DNA from: Stagnimonas sp.
Lineage (GTDB): Bacteria > Pseudomonadota > Gammaproteobacteria > Nevskiales > Nevskiaceae
NCBI GenBank assembly: GCA_030696045.1
Contig: JAUYNO010000039.1
Location: 62,001 to 126,000 of the forward strand
Reading direction: 5' to 3'
DNA length: 64,000 nt
This document shows positions 46,556 to 55,361 of the stretch, piece after piece. The notes beneath the pieces were generated by a model, which had not been told where the DNA came from, did not search any database, and worked only from the letters and a program-made list of their open reading frames with translations. A program made the translations under genes and the position numbers. Positions within the stretch are counted from its first letter, which is position 1. Every line of letters starts with the position of its first letter.

Positions 46556-47887
46556 TCAGGCCTGGGCCTGGGGATTCAAGAGCTGTTCCAGCGTCTGCAC
46601 CGCATCGGTGACGATGGCGTCGGCGGCGAGGACTTCCACCACCTGATCTTCCAGCACCACCGCCCGCAGGCCCTGCATCATGTCCGGCCGCGAGCGGTAG
46701 AACTGCTGCACCTGCTCGGGCTGCTCGTAGTCGCCGGCCATTTCCACCAGGGCCTGATCGACACGATCCGCGTCGAGCGTGATGTTCTTGGTCTTGATCA
46801 CTTCGCCGATCAGCAGGCCAAGCGCAACACGGCGCTTGGCAGTGGCTTCGAACAGCTGGTCGGGCAGCATCTCCCGGGCCTTTTCCGGCTTGATCTTGCC
46901 GCCGGAGCGATCCAGCCCCATGCGGGCGGTGGCCTCCTCGCGCAGGCGCGGCAGCTCCTGCTCGATCAGGCTGTGCGGCACCTCGATGGGGTGCGCGGCC
47001 AGCAACTGGTCCAGCACCTGCGCCTTGACCCGCGCCTTGACCGCCTTGTTGCGCTCGCTCTCCAGCGCCAGCTTGGCCTTGTCGCGCAGCGCGGTGGCGC
47101 CTTGCTCGGCGCTCAGTCCGTGCGCCGCCAGGAATTCGGCGTCATCCACGGCCGGCAGCACCACTTCGCGCACCTGCTTGACCGTGCAGCTGAACTGCGC
47201 GGTCTTGCCTTTCAGGTTCTCGGCGCGATAGTCGTCCGGGAAGGCGACGTCGACGGTGAAGCTGTCACCGGCGACATGGCCGACAATGCCGTTCTCCAGG
47301 TCCGGCAGGAACTGACCGGCACCGATCTCGAACTCGACGCCCTCGCCCTTGCCGCCAGCGAAGCTCTCGCCGTCGAGCTTGCCTTCGAAGTCGACGGTCA
47401 CCGCGTCACCGCTGGCAGCAGCGCGGCCGACCTCGGCCAGCGTCTTGCGCGCCTTGCGCAGGTTGTCCACCAGCTTGTCGATGTCGGATTCGCTGATCTC
47501 GACCAGCGGCTTGCTGACCGCCAGGGTGTTGAGCTTGTCCAGGATGATGCTGGGGTAGACGTCGAAACTCGCCACGTACTCGAAGCCGTCGCCCTGGGCG
47601 CCGGTGATCTCGAACTGCGGATAGCCGGCCGGCTGCACCTGGGCCTGATCCACCGCTTCCGGATAGGTCTCGCGGACCAGATCATTGATCGCCTCGTAGC
47701 GAGCGGAATCCTTGTATTGCGCCTCGATCACCTTCATCGGCGCCTTGCCCGGACGGAAGCCCGGCAGCTTGGCGCGGCTGGCGATGGTCTTCAGACGCTT
47801 GGCAACGGCGCTGTCGATGCGCTCGGCCGGAATCTGCACGCGGAGGCGGCGGGCCAGGGCGCCGGTGGTTTCGAGGTGAACTTGCAT
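46556..47887 (-). CDS. tig: Trigger factor, ribosome-associated chaperone/PPIase
   Basis: Binds nascent chains at the ribosome exit tunnel. The 443-residue protein has the N-terminal ribosome-binding loop SRAKLPGFRPGKAPMKVIEA near residues 33-52 (GFRxGKxP signature), a central FKBP domain (ASGDAVTVDFEGKLDGESFA near 156-175) and a helical C-terminal substrate domain. Length is close to E. coli Tig (432). It lies upstream of clpP and downstream of tRNA-Leu, the common gammaproteobacterial order. Confidence 0.96.
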   Translation of the reverse strand: MQVHLETTGALARRLRVQIPAERIDSAVAKRLKTIASRAKLPGFRPGKAPMKVIEAQYKDSARYEAINDLVRETYPEAVDQAQVQPAGYPQFEITGAQGDGFEYVASFDVYPSIILDKLNTLAVSKPLVEISESDIDKLVDNLRKARKTLAEVGRAAASGDAVTVDFEGKLDGESFAGGKGEGVEFEIGAGQFLPDLENGIVGHVAGDSFTVDVAFPDDYRAENLKGKTAQFSCTVKQVREVVLPAVDDAEFLAAHGLSAEQGATALRDKAKLALESERNKAVKARVKAQVLDQLLAAHPIEVPHSLIEQELPRLREEATARMGLDRSGGKIKPEKAREMLPDQLFEATAKRRVALGLLIGEVIKTKNITLDADRVDQALVEMAGDYEQPEQVQQFYRSRPDMMQGLRAVVLEDQVVEVLAADAIVTDAVQTLEQLLNPQAQA

Positions 47888-48009
47888 GGGAATCGTGTTG
47901 AACCGTTGATCTTGTAAGGAAGAGCCAGCCCGGCGAATCCCGCTACAGGGACCACCGCCGCCATGCTCCGGAACCCGTCGGTGAACCGGCTAGCGCCGCT
48001 CCAGCCCTG

Positions 48010-48094
48010 TGGTGCGAAAGGCGAGACTCGAACTCGCACGCCTTGCGGCGCTGGAACCTAAATCCAGTGCGTCTACCAATTCCGCCACATTCGC
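48010..48094 (-). tRNA. tRNA-Leu (TAG)
   Basis: The 85-base class II tRNA on the minus strand begins GCGAATGTGGCGGAATTGGT, has anticodon TAG within GGATTTAGGTTCC, a long variable arm (CGCCGCAAGGCGT), T-loop GTTCGAGTC and encoded CCA. It precedes tig on the same strand. Confidence 0.97.
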
Positions 48095-48179
48095 CCGAAA
48101 CGAGCGCGGCAGTATAGCAGCGCGGGGCCGGGCGGCGCCCCAACGCTGCGACGGTTTACCGACACCCGGCGGCGGCAAC

Positions 48180-48211
48180 TTGCCGTTTTAATGCGAATGG
48201 TTATTATTTGC
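48180..48211 (+). promoter_or_regulatory. Fur-box-overlapped promoter of hemP-hmuUV
   Basis: TTGCCG, 16 bases and TATTAT form a promoter about 35 bases before hemP. Overlapping its -10 is a Fur-box-like palindrome that on the reverse strand reads GCAAATAATAACCATTCGCA, matching 11 of 13 central positions of AATGATAATCATT. Iron-replete repression by Fur is the expected control. Confidence 0.75.
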
Positions 48212-48242
48212 CTGCAACCCCACCGCCGACCGGACCTCCGCC

Positions 48243-48425
48243 ATGACCACCCTGAGCCTGCCCCGCCTCGCCTTTCCCATACCCATCGAGCGCCGCGACA
48301 CCGCCAAGCCACGCCTGCGCAGCGAAGACCTGTTCCGCTGCCACCAGGAACTCATCATCGAACACCGCGGCGAGGAGTACCGCCTGAAGCTGACTCGCAA
48401 CGACAAGCTGATCCTCAACAAGTAG
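48243..48425 (+). CDS. hemP: Hemin uptake protein HemP
   Basis: A 60-residue protein of the HemP family, linked to haem uptake loci and reported in some bacteria to activate haem-transport gene expression. The C-terminal signature RLKLTRNDKLILNK (family: YxLRxTRxGKLILTK) is clear. It is preceded by a Fur-box promoter and followed after about 80 bases by the haem ABC permease gene. The N-terminal 25 residues are not conserved in the family. Confidence 0.88.
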   Translation: MTTLSLPRLAFPIPIERRDTAKPRLRSEDLFRCHQELIIEHRGEEYRLKLTRNDKLILNK

Positions 48426-48506
48426 GGCCGCTGCGCGCCGGTCCGGCTCGCGGCGCGCGGAGGCGGCCGCGCATAATGCCCGCCCCTTTCCCAAGTGCTG
48501 CGGCTC

Positions 48507-49544
48507 ATGCGCCCCCGGCTGCGCTTCCTGCTGATTCCCGCGCTGATCCTGCTGCTGCTGGCCGCGACCATCCTGGCGCTCTGCATCGGCCCGCTCGCCC
48601 TCATCAATCCGCTGACCCTGCTCGGCTCGGCGCTGGGCTGGCAACCGCCCCTGCCCGATTTCCTGCTGCCGGTGCTCCTGCAGATCCGGCTGCCCAGACT
48701 GCTGATGGCGATCCTAATCGGCGCCGCCCTGGCCGTGGCGGGTGCGGCCATGCAGGGCCTGTTCCGCAACCCTCTGGCCGATCCCGGCCTGATTGGCGTT
48801 TCCGCCGGCGCCGCCCTGGCGGCGACCCTGTGGCTGGCGCTGAAGCCGGCGTTGCCGGCGCTGGCGCTGCTGCCGCCGCAGGCGGTACTGCCCCTGGCGG
48901 CCTTCATCGGCGGCAGCCTGGCGGCGCTCGCGGCGCTCCGGCTGGGCCAGCGCGAGGGCCACACCAGCGTCGCCACTCTGCTGCTCGCCGGACTCGCCAT
49001 CAACGCCGTCACCCTGGCCGCCATCGGCCTGCTGCAGCAGCTCACCGACGACGCCACCCTGCGCGACATCACCCGTTGGATGCTCGGCAGCCTGGGCAAG
49101 GCGGGATGGCCGGAAATCATCGTCGCCGCGCCCCTGCTGCTGGCCCCCGTGCTGTTGCTGCCGCGCGAGGCGCGCGCCCTGGATGCACTGTTGCTGGGCG
49201 AGGCCGAGGCCGCCCACCTCGGCGTCGACGTCGAGCGCCTGAAAATGCGGGTGCTGCTGCTGGCGGTGCTCGCGGTAGGCGCCAGTGTCGCCCTTGCCGG
49301 CATGATCGGCTTCATCGGCCTGCTGGCACCGCATCTGTTGCGACTGCTGGCCGGACCGAGCCACCGCCTGCTGCTGCCGGCTTCCGCCTTGCTCGGGGCG
49401 AGCCTGCTGCTGCTGGCCGACACCGCCGCCCGCAGCGTCGCCGCCCCGCTAGAACTGCCGGTCGGCGCGCTCACCGCCCTGATCGGCGGCCCCTTCTTCC
49501 TCTGGCTGCTGGCGCGCTACCGGCTGCGGATGGAGCTGCTCTGA
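48507..49544 (+). CDS. hmuU: Haem/iron-siderophore ABC transporter permease (FecCD family)
   Basis: A 345-residue inner-membrane permease of the BtuC/FecCD type. Hydrophobic helices run throughout; signatures are RLPRLLMAILIGAALAVAGA near residue 61, MQGLFRNPLADPGLIGVSAG (near 83), and the C-terminal IGFIGLLAPHLLRLLAGPSH near 266-285, contacting the ATPase. An upstream GTG four codons earlier is possible. The stop overlaps the hmuV start (TGATG). The hmuUV naming rests on the hemP context. Confidence 0.9.
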   Translation: MRPRLRFLLIPALILLLLAATILALCIGPLALINPLTLLGSALGWQPPLPDFLLPVLLQIRLPRLLMAILIGAALAVAGAAMQGLFRNPLADPGLIGVSAGAALAATLWLALKPALPALALLPPQAVLPLAAFIGGSLAALAALRLGQREGHTSVATLLLAGLAINAVTLAAIGLLQQLTDDATLRDITRWMLGSLGKAGWPEIIVAAPLLLAPVLLLPREARALDALLLGEAEAAHLGVDVERLKMRVLLLAVLAVGASVALAGMIGFIGLLAPHLLRLLAGPSHRLLLPASALLGASLLLLADTAARSVAAPLELPVGALTALIGGPFFLWLLARYRLRMELL

Positions 49545-50350
49545 TGCTGAGCGCCGAATCGGTGTCGCTGCGGGCCGGTGATCGCCAGCTGCTGCAGGAC
49601 ATCTCGCTGCAACTGCGTCCCGGCGAACTGCATGTGCTGCTGGGCGCCAACGGCGCCGGCAAGTCCAGCCTGCTGCGCCTGCTGGCCGGCGAGATCAAGC
49701 CCCAGCACGGTACGGTGCAACTGAATCAGCGCCTGCTGCCGGATTGGAGCCCGCGAGACCGCGCTCGCCAGCGCGCGGTGCTGCCGCAGGGCGAGAGCCT
49801 GCGCTTCGCCTTCACCGCCAGCGAGGTCGTCGGCCTCGGCCGGCTGGCGGCCCGCACCGGCAGTCCCGCGCAGGAAGCCGCCCTGATCGCCGAGGCGATG
49901 CGCGACACCGATGTGCTGCACCTGGCGACGCGGGCCTACCCCAGCCTGTCCGGCGGTGAGCGCCAGCGCGTGCAACTGGCCCGGGTATTGGTGCAGCTGG
50001 CGACACCCGACAGCACCGACCTGCGGCAGCGCTATCTCCTGCTCGACGAACCCATCGCCGGGCTCGACCTGGCGCACCAGCACAGCTGCCTGGCCCTGGC
50101 CCGTCGCAAGGCGCAGCAGGGCGCCGGGGTTCTGGCGGTTCTGCACGATCTCCACCTCGCGGCCCGGATCGCCGACCGCGTCAGCCTGCTGCACCAGGGC
50201 CGGCTGCTGGCACAGGGCGCGCCAGGTGAAATCCTGACGCCCGAACTGCTGCGCACCGCCTTCGGCAGCAGCCTGCGCTTCCACCGCCGCGACAGCGGCG
50301 GCCGGCCCTGGTTCGAAGTCGGCGGTCCGCTGGACGAGTGGGCCGAGTAG
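49544..50350 (+). CDS. hmuV: Haem ABC transporter ATP-binding protein
   Basis: A 268-residue ATPase partner of the permease. It has Walker A LLGANGAGKSSLLRLLAGE near residues 33-51, Q-loop AVLPQGESLRFAFTASEVVG, the ABC signature YPSLSGGERQRVQLARVL near 132-149, Walker B RYLLLDEPIAGLDLAHQH and the switch His in VLAVLHDLHLAARIAD. The insertion between signature and Walker B (LATPDSTDLRQR) is typical of HmuV. No haem-binding periplasmic protein (HmuT) or TonB receptor gene is adjacent. Confidence 0.93.
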   Translation: MLSAESVSLRAGDRQLLQDISLQLRPGELHVLLGANGAGKSSLLRLLAGEIKPQHGTVQLNQRLLPDWSPRDRARQRAVLPQGESLRFAFTASEVVGLGRLAARTGSPAQEAALIAEAMRDTDVLHLATRAYPSLSGGERQRVQLARVLVQLATPDSTDLRQRYLLLDEPIAGLDLAHQHSCLALARRKAQQGAGVLAVLHDLHLAARIADRVSLLHQGRLLAQGAPGEILTPELLRTAFGSSLRFHRRDSGGRPWFEVGGPLDEWAE

Positions 50351-50477
50351 CGGCACCGAGGACCGGACCGTGGGCACCCGTCTCCGGATTCAGCGCATGG
50401 GGCCTCGGCTATCATGCTGCGGATCAACCCTCCCGCAACCCCAAGCCGACCGGATTCCTGAGCCGCCCCACCTGCGC

Positions 50478-53400
50478 ATGGCCGAGCCGAACAAGAGCAG
50501 GACCAACCCGCCCCGTCGCTATGGCAGCAATGGTTTGCGCTGGTATCAGGGCTTGCAGTTCAAGCTGGGCTTGCTGCTGCTGGTATTGCTGGCCCTGCTC
50601 GCCGCTGGCGCCCTATTCAGCAGCCGCCAGCTGGTGCGGCAAAGCCTGATCGAGGACAGCTACGGTTACGAAGAAGAAGCCAGCCGCCGCGTTGCCGCAG
50701 ACCTGCGCTCACTGACCAACGACGCCACCCTGCTGGCCTCGGCGCTGGCCCAGATGGCCGCAGTGCCGGGACTTGGCCATCAGGCCCTGGCCAGCGCCGC
50801 GCCGCGTCTGCTGCGTGGCAGTGCCCATGCAGAGCTGATCACCGATTTCGGCATCTGGCCGGAGCCCGGCAGCCTGGTCCCCGACAGCGACCGTGCCAGC
50901 CTGTTCTGGATCCTGCGCGACGGCAGCCTGGAATCGCGTGGCGATTACAACGACCCCCGCAGTGCGCCGTACTATCGCGAAAGTTGGTACACCGCCGGCC
51001 GGCATGCGCGCGACAACCGTGGCTACTGGACCGGTCTGCGCACCGAACCGCTGTCCAAGCAGCAGGTGGTGACCGTCGGCCTGCCGATCCGTGACAGCCG
51101 CGGCTTTCTGGGCGTCGCCACGGTCTCGATCTCGATACGCGCACTGCAGGAGCGCTTCGCCAAACTCGCCGACAGCCACCGGGGCTACAGCCTGCTGCTG
51201 GATCAGGACAGCCGGCTGCTGGCCAGCTCCGGCGCTGGCGCCCGACTGCGGCCTGACACCGGCAGCGGCCACGCCACCCTGGCGGAAATCGCCCAGCAGC
51301 GACCGGACTACGCCGCGCTGGCGCTGGCGGTGCACCGGCGCGACGAACAGCGGCGCAGCGAGGTGCTGAAGACCTCGCTGTACGACGCCAGCCAGATCTC
51401 CGCCCTGCGCGACAGCAGTCGCGAAATGTCGCGTCAGGAAGCCGAGGACATCCTCGCCGGCATCTGGCGCGCCGAGCTGCCCGACGCCGGCGAGCGCATC
51501 GCCGCCGAGGGCTTCGATCTCGGCCACGACCCCCTGCTCGACGGCGGCTCCCACGCCACGCTGCTGGAACTGGTGGCGCCGAACTGGAAGCTGCTGCGTA
51601 TCAGCACCGCGCAGGAAGGCTTCGCCGGTGCCGACCAGCTGTTCCGCAAGGCGCTGGGCCTGACGCTGGCGCTGGTGGCGCTGGCACTGCTGGTGGTGCT
51701 GCTAGTGGTGCGCACGCTGATCATCCTGCCGCTGCAGCGCATGAGCCGGCTGTTGCAGAGCAGCGACTCGGTCGACGAGGCACTGAACCTGGCGCTGGAC
51801 GAGTCGCCGCGCAACGAGGTCGGCCTGCTGGCGCATTGGCAGAACGAACGGGTCCGGCAGCTGCGCGACGCGGTCGACAGTGCCCGCAGCGCCCGCCTGC
51901 AGCTCAGCAGCGAATCCAGCGAGCGGCGCAGCGCGCAGGAGCAACTGGCGCGGGCCCAGGAGCGCACCGCCCTGGCCCTGCAGTCGGTGTCGGACGCCAT
52001 CATCACCACCGACGAGCACGGCGTGGTCGACGACATGAACCCGGTCGCCGAGCTGCTCACCGGCATGGGGCTGCGTGAGGCGCGCGGCAAGCGGCTGGAG
52101 CAGGTCCTGCGCCTGCAGCTGGAGTCCGCCGGCGGCCCCAGCCTCAATGTCGCCGAACAGACCCTGCAACGCGGCAGCCGGCTCGACTACACCGACGGCC
52201 TGCGGATGGAACCCCACGGCGCCGCCGAGCGCGACATCGTGCTGCGCGCCTCGCCGATCCGCGCCCGTGGTCGTCTGGTCGGCGCGGTACTGGTATTCCA
52301 TGAGCGGCTGCGCCGCGAAGCCGCCGCCAGCGAGCCGGCGCTGGGATTGCAGCACCGCGACCTGCTCACCGGCCTGCCGACGCGGGCCGCCTGCAACCGC
52401 CGGCTGCAGAATCTCATCGATCAGGCCCATGTCTCCGGTCAGCGGCATGCCCTGATCTATCTCGACATCGATCATCTGAAACGGGTCAACGATCTCGGCA
52501 GCCAGTCGGCTGGCGACGACGTGCTGGTGCGGGTGGCGGAAACCCTGGCAGTCAGCGCGCCGGTAGCTGGCGACGTCTACCGTCTGGCCGCCGACCAGTT
52601 CGCCATCCTGCTCGAATCGGTCGACGAGGGCAGCGCGCTGGCGGTCGCCGAGCGCCTGCGCGCCGGCCTGGCCAGTGGCCGCTTCTTCTGGGAGTCGCGG
52701 CAGTTCTCGGTTACCGCGAGCTTTGGCGTCGCCTGCTTCGGCCGTGATTCGACGGCACTGGAAACCCTGCGCCGCGCCGACGATGCCTGCGTCGCCGCCA
52801 AGCGCGCCGGCCGCAACCTGGTGAAGCTCTACGACGGCGACATGGCGCGCGACAGCCGTAGCATCGACGACGACACCTGGGTGCGCTGCATCGAGCGGGG
52901 GCTGGAGCAGGACCTGTTCCATCTGCGCACCCAGTGGATCGCCGCCGGCAGCGAGCACGCCGCCGAAGGCCATGCCTATGAAGTGCTGCTGGCGCTGGAG
53001 GATGACGAGGGTTTCTGGGCCGCTCCGTCCTCCTTTATGCCGGCCGCCGAGCGCCACCATCTGACGCCACGGATCGACCGCTGGGTGATCCGCCAGACCC
53101 TGCACCACCTGCAGGCGCATCCAGCGGTGGCGCAGAGCCTGGCCTTCGTCAGCGTCAACCTGTCGGCGCTGACCTTGGCCGACTACGGCTTCCTGGAGTT
53201 CCTCGCCGCCGAACTGGGGCCGTACCCGCACCTGGCCGGCAAGCTCTGCTTCGAACTGCGCGAGGAAGGCCTGAGCGAGCACCCGCAGGAGGCCGTGCTG
53301 ACCTGCGACGTGCTGCACCGCATGGGCTGCCTGATCGGCATCGATCACTACTTCGGCCGCCACATGTCGGATCTGGAGCTGCTGCGCAAGCTGCCGGCCA

Positions 53401-53630
53401 CCTTCGTCAAGATCGACGCCATGGCTTTCCGCAACCTCGGCACCGACGCGGTCGAGCAGATCCTCGCCGAGTCGACCTTGCGCATGGTGCGACAACTGCG
53501 TCGGCGGGTGATCGTCCACAACATCGACGATTCGAAACTGTTCGACGTCTGGCGCAAGCTCGGCGCCGAGTACTTCCAGGGCTTCGCCCTGGCCAAGCCC
53601 TCGCCGGTGATCTTCCAGCCGCCGGACTGA
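50478..53630 (+). CDS. Membrane sensor with Cache, HAMP, PAS and degenerate GGDEF and EAL domains
   Basis: A 1050-residue c-di-GMP-type signalling protein. TM1 is at about residues 29-48, a periplasmic Cache-like sensor follows, TM2 at about 394-418, then HAMP, PAS (LQSVSDAIITTDEHGVVDDM), GGDEF from LLTGLPTRAACNRRL near 630, and EAL to the end. The GGDEF signature reads RLAADQF near 704, so two glycines and the Glu are lost and cyclase activity is unlikely. The EAL motif reads EVL (YEVLLALEDD near 834) and the DDFG loop is DHYFG, with one extra residue, so phosphodiesterase activity is doubtful too. It may be a c-di-GMP receptor, as proposed for LapD/FimX-type proteins. The start chosen is the ATG at MAEPNKSRTNPP. 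Confidence 0.88.
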   Translation: MAEPNKSRTNPPRRYGSNGLRWYQGLQFKLGLLLLVLLALLAAGALFSSRQLVRQSLIEDSYGYEEEASRRVAADLRSLTNDATLLASALAQMAAVPGLGHQALASAAPRLLRGSAHAELITDFGIWPEPGSLVPDSDRASLFWILRDGSLESRGDYNDPRSAPYYRESWYTAGRHARDNRGYWTGLRTEPLSKQQVVTVGLPIRDSRGFLGVATVSISIRALQERFAKLADSHRGYSLLLDQDSRLLASSGAGARLRPDTGSGHATLAEIAQQRPDYAALALAVHRRDEQRRSEVLKTSLYDASQISALRDSSREMSRQEAEDILAGIWRAELPDAGERIAAEGFDLGHDPLLDGGSHATLLELVAPNWKLLRISTAQEGFAGADQLFRKALGLTLALVALALLVVLLVVRTLIILPLQRMSRLLQSSDSVDEALNLALDESPRNEVGLLAHWQNERVRQLRDAVDSARSARLQLSSESSERRSAQEQLARAQERTALALQSVSDAIITTDEHGVVDDMNPVAELLTGMGLREARGKRLEQVLRLQLESAGGPSLNVAEQTLQRGSRLDYTDGLRMEPHGAAERDIVLRASPIRARGRLVGAVLVFHERLRREAAASEPALGLQHRDLLTGLPTRAACNRRLQNLIDQAHVSGQRHALIYLDIDHLKRVNDLGSQSAGDDVLVRVAETLAVSAPVAGDVYRLAADQFAILLESVDEGSALAVAERLRAGLASGRFFWESRQFSVTASFGVACFGRDSTALETLRRADDACVAAKRAGRNLVKLYDGDMARDSRSIDDDTWVRCIERGLEQDLFHLRTQWIAAGSEHAAEGHAYEVLLALEDDEGFWAAPSSFMPAAERHHLTPRIDRWVIRQTLHHLQAHPAVAQSLAFVSVNLSALTLADYGFLEFLAAELGPYPHLAGKLCFELREEGLSEHPQEAVLTCDVLHRMGCLIGIDHYFGRHMSDLELLRKLPATFVKIDAMAFRNLGTDAVEQILAESTLRMVRQLRRRVIVHNIDDSKLFDVWRKLGAEYFQGFALAKPSPVIFQPPD

Positions 53631-53644
53631 AGCCCTCAGGGCTC

Positions 53645-55342
53645 CTACACGTCCTCGAGATGGCGGATCAGCAACTGCACTGATTCGCGGCCATTCCAGC
53701 GATTGACTCCCAGCTGATAGACCGCGAGCACCCGGCAGCCCGGCGCCCGGGCCCGCTCGCCGCCACCGAAATCCACCGCTTCCAGCTCCGCGCCCTCACC
53801 TAGCAAGCGATAGCGGACGTGCTGCTGCTCGCTGCCCATCAGCTTCAGGCTGGCAACTTGGAACTCGCCGCTGAACTGCGGCTCCGGAAACCCGGCGCCC
53901 CAAGGGCCGGCGAGTTCCAGCTGACGTGCGGTATCCAGCCCCAGCTCGCGCGCCGCCAGCGGGCCGTCGCTGTCGATCCGCTGTTCCAGTTCGGCCGGGC
54001 TCAAGCATTCGGCGCAGACCGCATCAAAAGCGGCGGCGAAGCGCGGGTAATCGACCTCCGCCAGATTCAGGCCGGCCGCCATGGCGTGGCCACCGAAGCG
54101 CGGGATCAGGCCGGGATGACGGGCGTCGACCGCCGCCAGCGCATCGCGCACATTGAGGCCGGCGATGCTGCGCGCCGAGCCCTTCAGCAGGCCCGGTTCC
54201 TGGCCGCGCGCGAAGGCGATCACCGGCCGGTGCAACCGCTCCTTCAGGCGCGAGGCGACCAGACCGACGATGCCCTCGTGCCAGCCCGGCTCGAACACGC
54301 AGACGCCAATCGCCGTGCTGTCCTCCAGCAGGAAACCGGCCTCGTCGGCCATCTGGCCGGTGAGCGTGCGGCGCTCGCGATTGAGCCGGTCCAGTTCGCG
54401 CGCCAGCGGTCGCGCGGCCTCGATGCTGTCGGCGAGCAGGCAGTCAATGCCGGCGCGCATGTCGTCGAGACGGCCGGCGGCATTCAGGCGCGGCCCGAGC
54501 ACGAAACCGAGATCGCCGGCCCCGAGATGCGCCGGCGGACGCCCGGCCACTTCCAGCAGCGCCAGCAAGCCCGGCCGGGCGCGACCGGCGCGCAGTCGGC
54601 GCAGGCCCTGCTCGACCAACACGCGGTTGTTGGCGTCGAGCCGGGCGACATCGGCCACGGTGCCCAGGGCCACCAGATCCAGCCACTGGGCCAGGTTGGG
54701 CTCGACCGCCAGCATCCCACGGCGGCGCAGCTCCGCACGCAGGCCCAGCAGCAGGTAGAACATCACCCCGACACCGGCCAGCGCCTTGCTGGCGAAGGTG
54801 CAGCCGGGCTGGTTGGGATTGACGATGGCATCCGCCGCCGGCAGCTCCGCGCCCGGCAGGTGGTGGTCGGTGACGATCACGCTCAGCCCTTGCTCGCGGG
54901 CGTGGCGCACGCCGGCCAGGCTGGCGATGCCGTTGTCGACCGTGACCAGCAGCTGGGCTCCGGCGGCGACGGCGACATCCACCAGCTCCGGAGACAGGCC
55001 GTAGCCCATGCGGAAGCGGTCCGGCACCACATAGTCGACCGCGCTCGCACCCAGTGCACGCAGTCCCAGCACCCCCAGCGCGCAGCCGGTGGCGCCGTCG
55101 GCGTCGTAGTCACCGGCGATGACGATCCGGCGACCGGCGGCGATGGCATCGGCCAGCAACTCGGCCGCCTGCGGCAGGCCCTTGAGGCCGTCCGGCGGCA
55201 GCAACTGCTTCAGCTCCAGCGCCAGTTCCCCGGCCTGCACTCCACGCGCGGCGTAGATGCGGCGCAGCACCGGGTGCAGTGTTGCCGGCAGCGAATCCGG
55301 GTCGCCGGCCGGCCGACGAACGACGCGCGGCGCGGCGGCCAT
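53645..55342 (-). CDS. recJ: Single-stranded-DNA-specific exonuclease RecJ
   Basis: 5'-3' ssDNA exonuclease for recombination and mismatch repair. The 565-residue protein has the DHH-family motifs IAGDYDADGATGCALGVLGL near residues 74-93, LLVTVDNGIASL near 131 and IVTDHHLPGAELPAADAIVN (DHH near 157), plus the DHHA1 motif GGHAMAAGLNLAEVDYPRFA near 425. Length matches E. coli RecJ (577). It starts 19 bases after the thrC stop, so it may be read from the alaC-hom-thrC operon. Confidence 0.95.
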   Translation of the reverse strand: MAAAPRVVRRPAGDPDSLPATLHPVLRRIYAARGVQAGELALELKQLLPPDGLKGLPQAAELLADAIAAGRRIVIAGDYDADGATGCALGVLGLRALGASAVDYVVPDRFRMGYGLSPELVDVAVAAGAQLLVTVDNGIASLAGVRHAREQGLSVIVTDHHLPGAELPAADAIVNPNQPGCTFASKALAGVGVMFYLLLGLRAELRRRGMLAVEPNLAQWLDLVALGTVADVARLDANNRVLVEQGLRRLRAGRARPGLLALLEVAGRPPAHLGAGDLGFVLGPRLNAAGRLDDMRAGIDCLLADSIEAARPLARELDRLNRERRTLTGQMADEAGFLLEDSTAIGVCVFEPGWHEGIVGLVASRLKERLHRPVIAFARGQEPGLLKGSARSIAGLNVRDALAAVDARHPGLIPRFGGHAMAAGLNLAEVDYPRFAAAFDAVCAECLSPAELEQRIDSDGPLAARELGLDTARQLELAGPWGAGFPEPQFSGEFQVASLKLMGSEQQHVRYRLLGEGAELEAVDFGGGERARAPGCRVLAVYQLGVNRWNGRESVQLLIRHLEDV

Positions 55343-55361
55343 GGCCTGGTTGCTAGCCGTG

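Noticed and set aside
48191-49543. Upstream extension of the hmuV frame to 719 codons
   Set aside because: The first 450 codons overlap hemP and hmuU in another frame and are Pro/Arg/Ala low complexity; HmuV homology starts at the ATG overlapping the hmuU stop.
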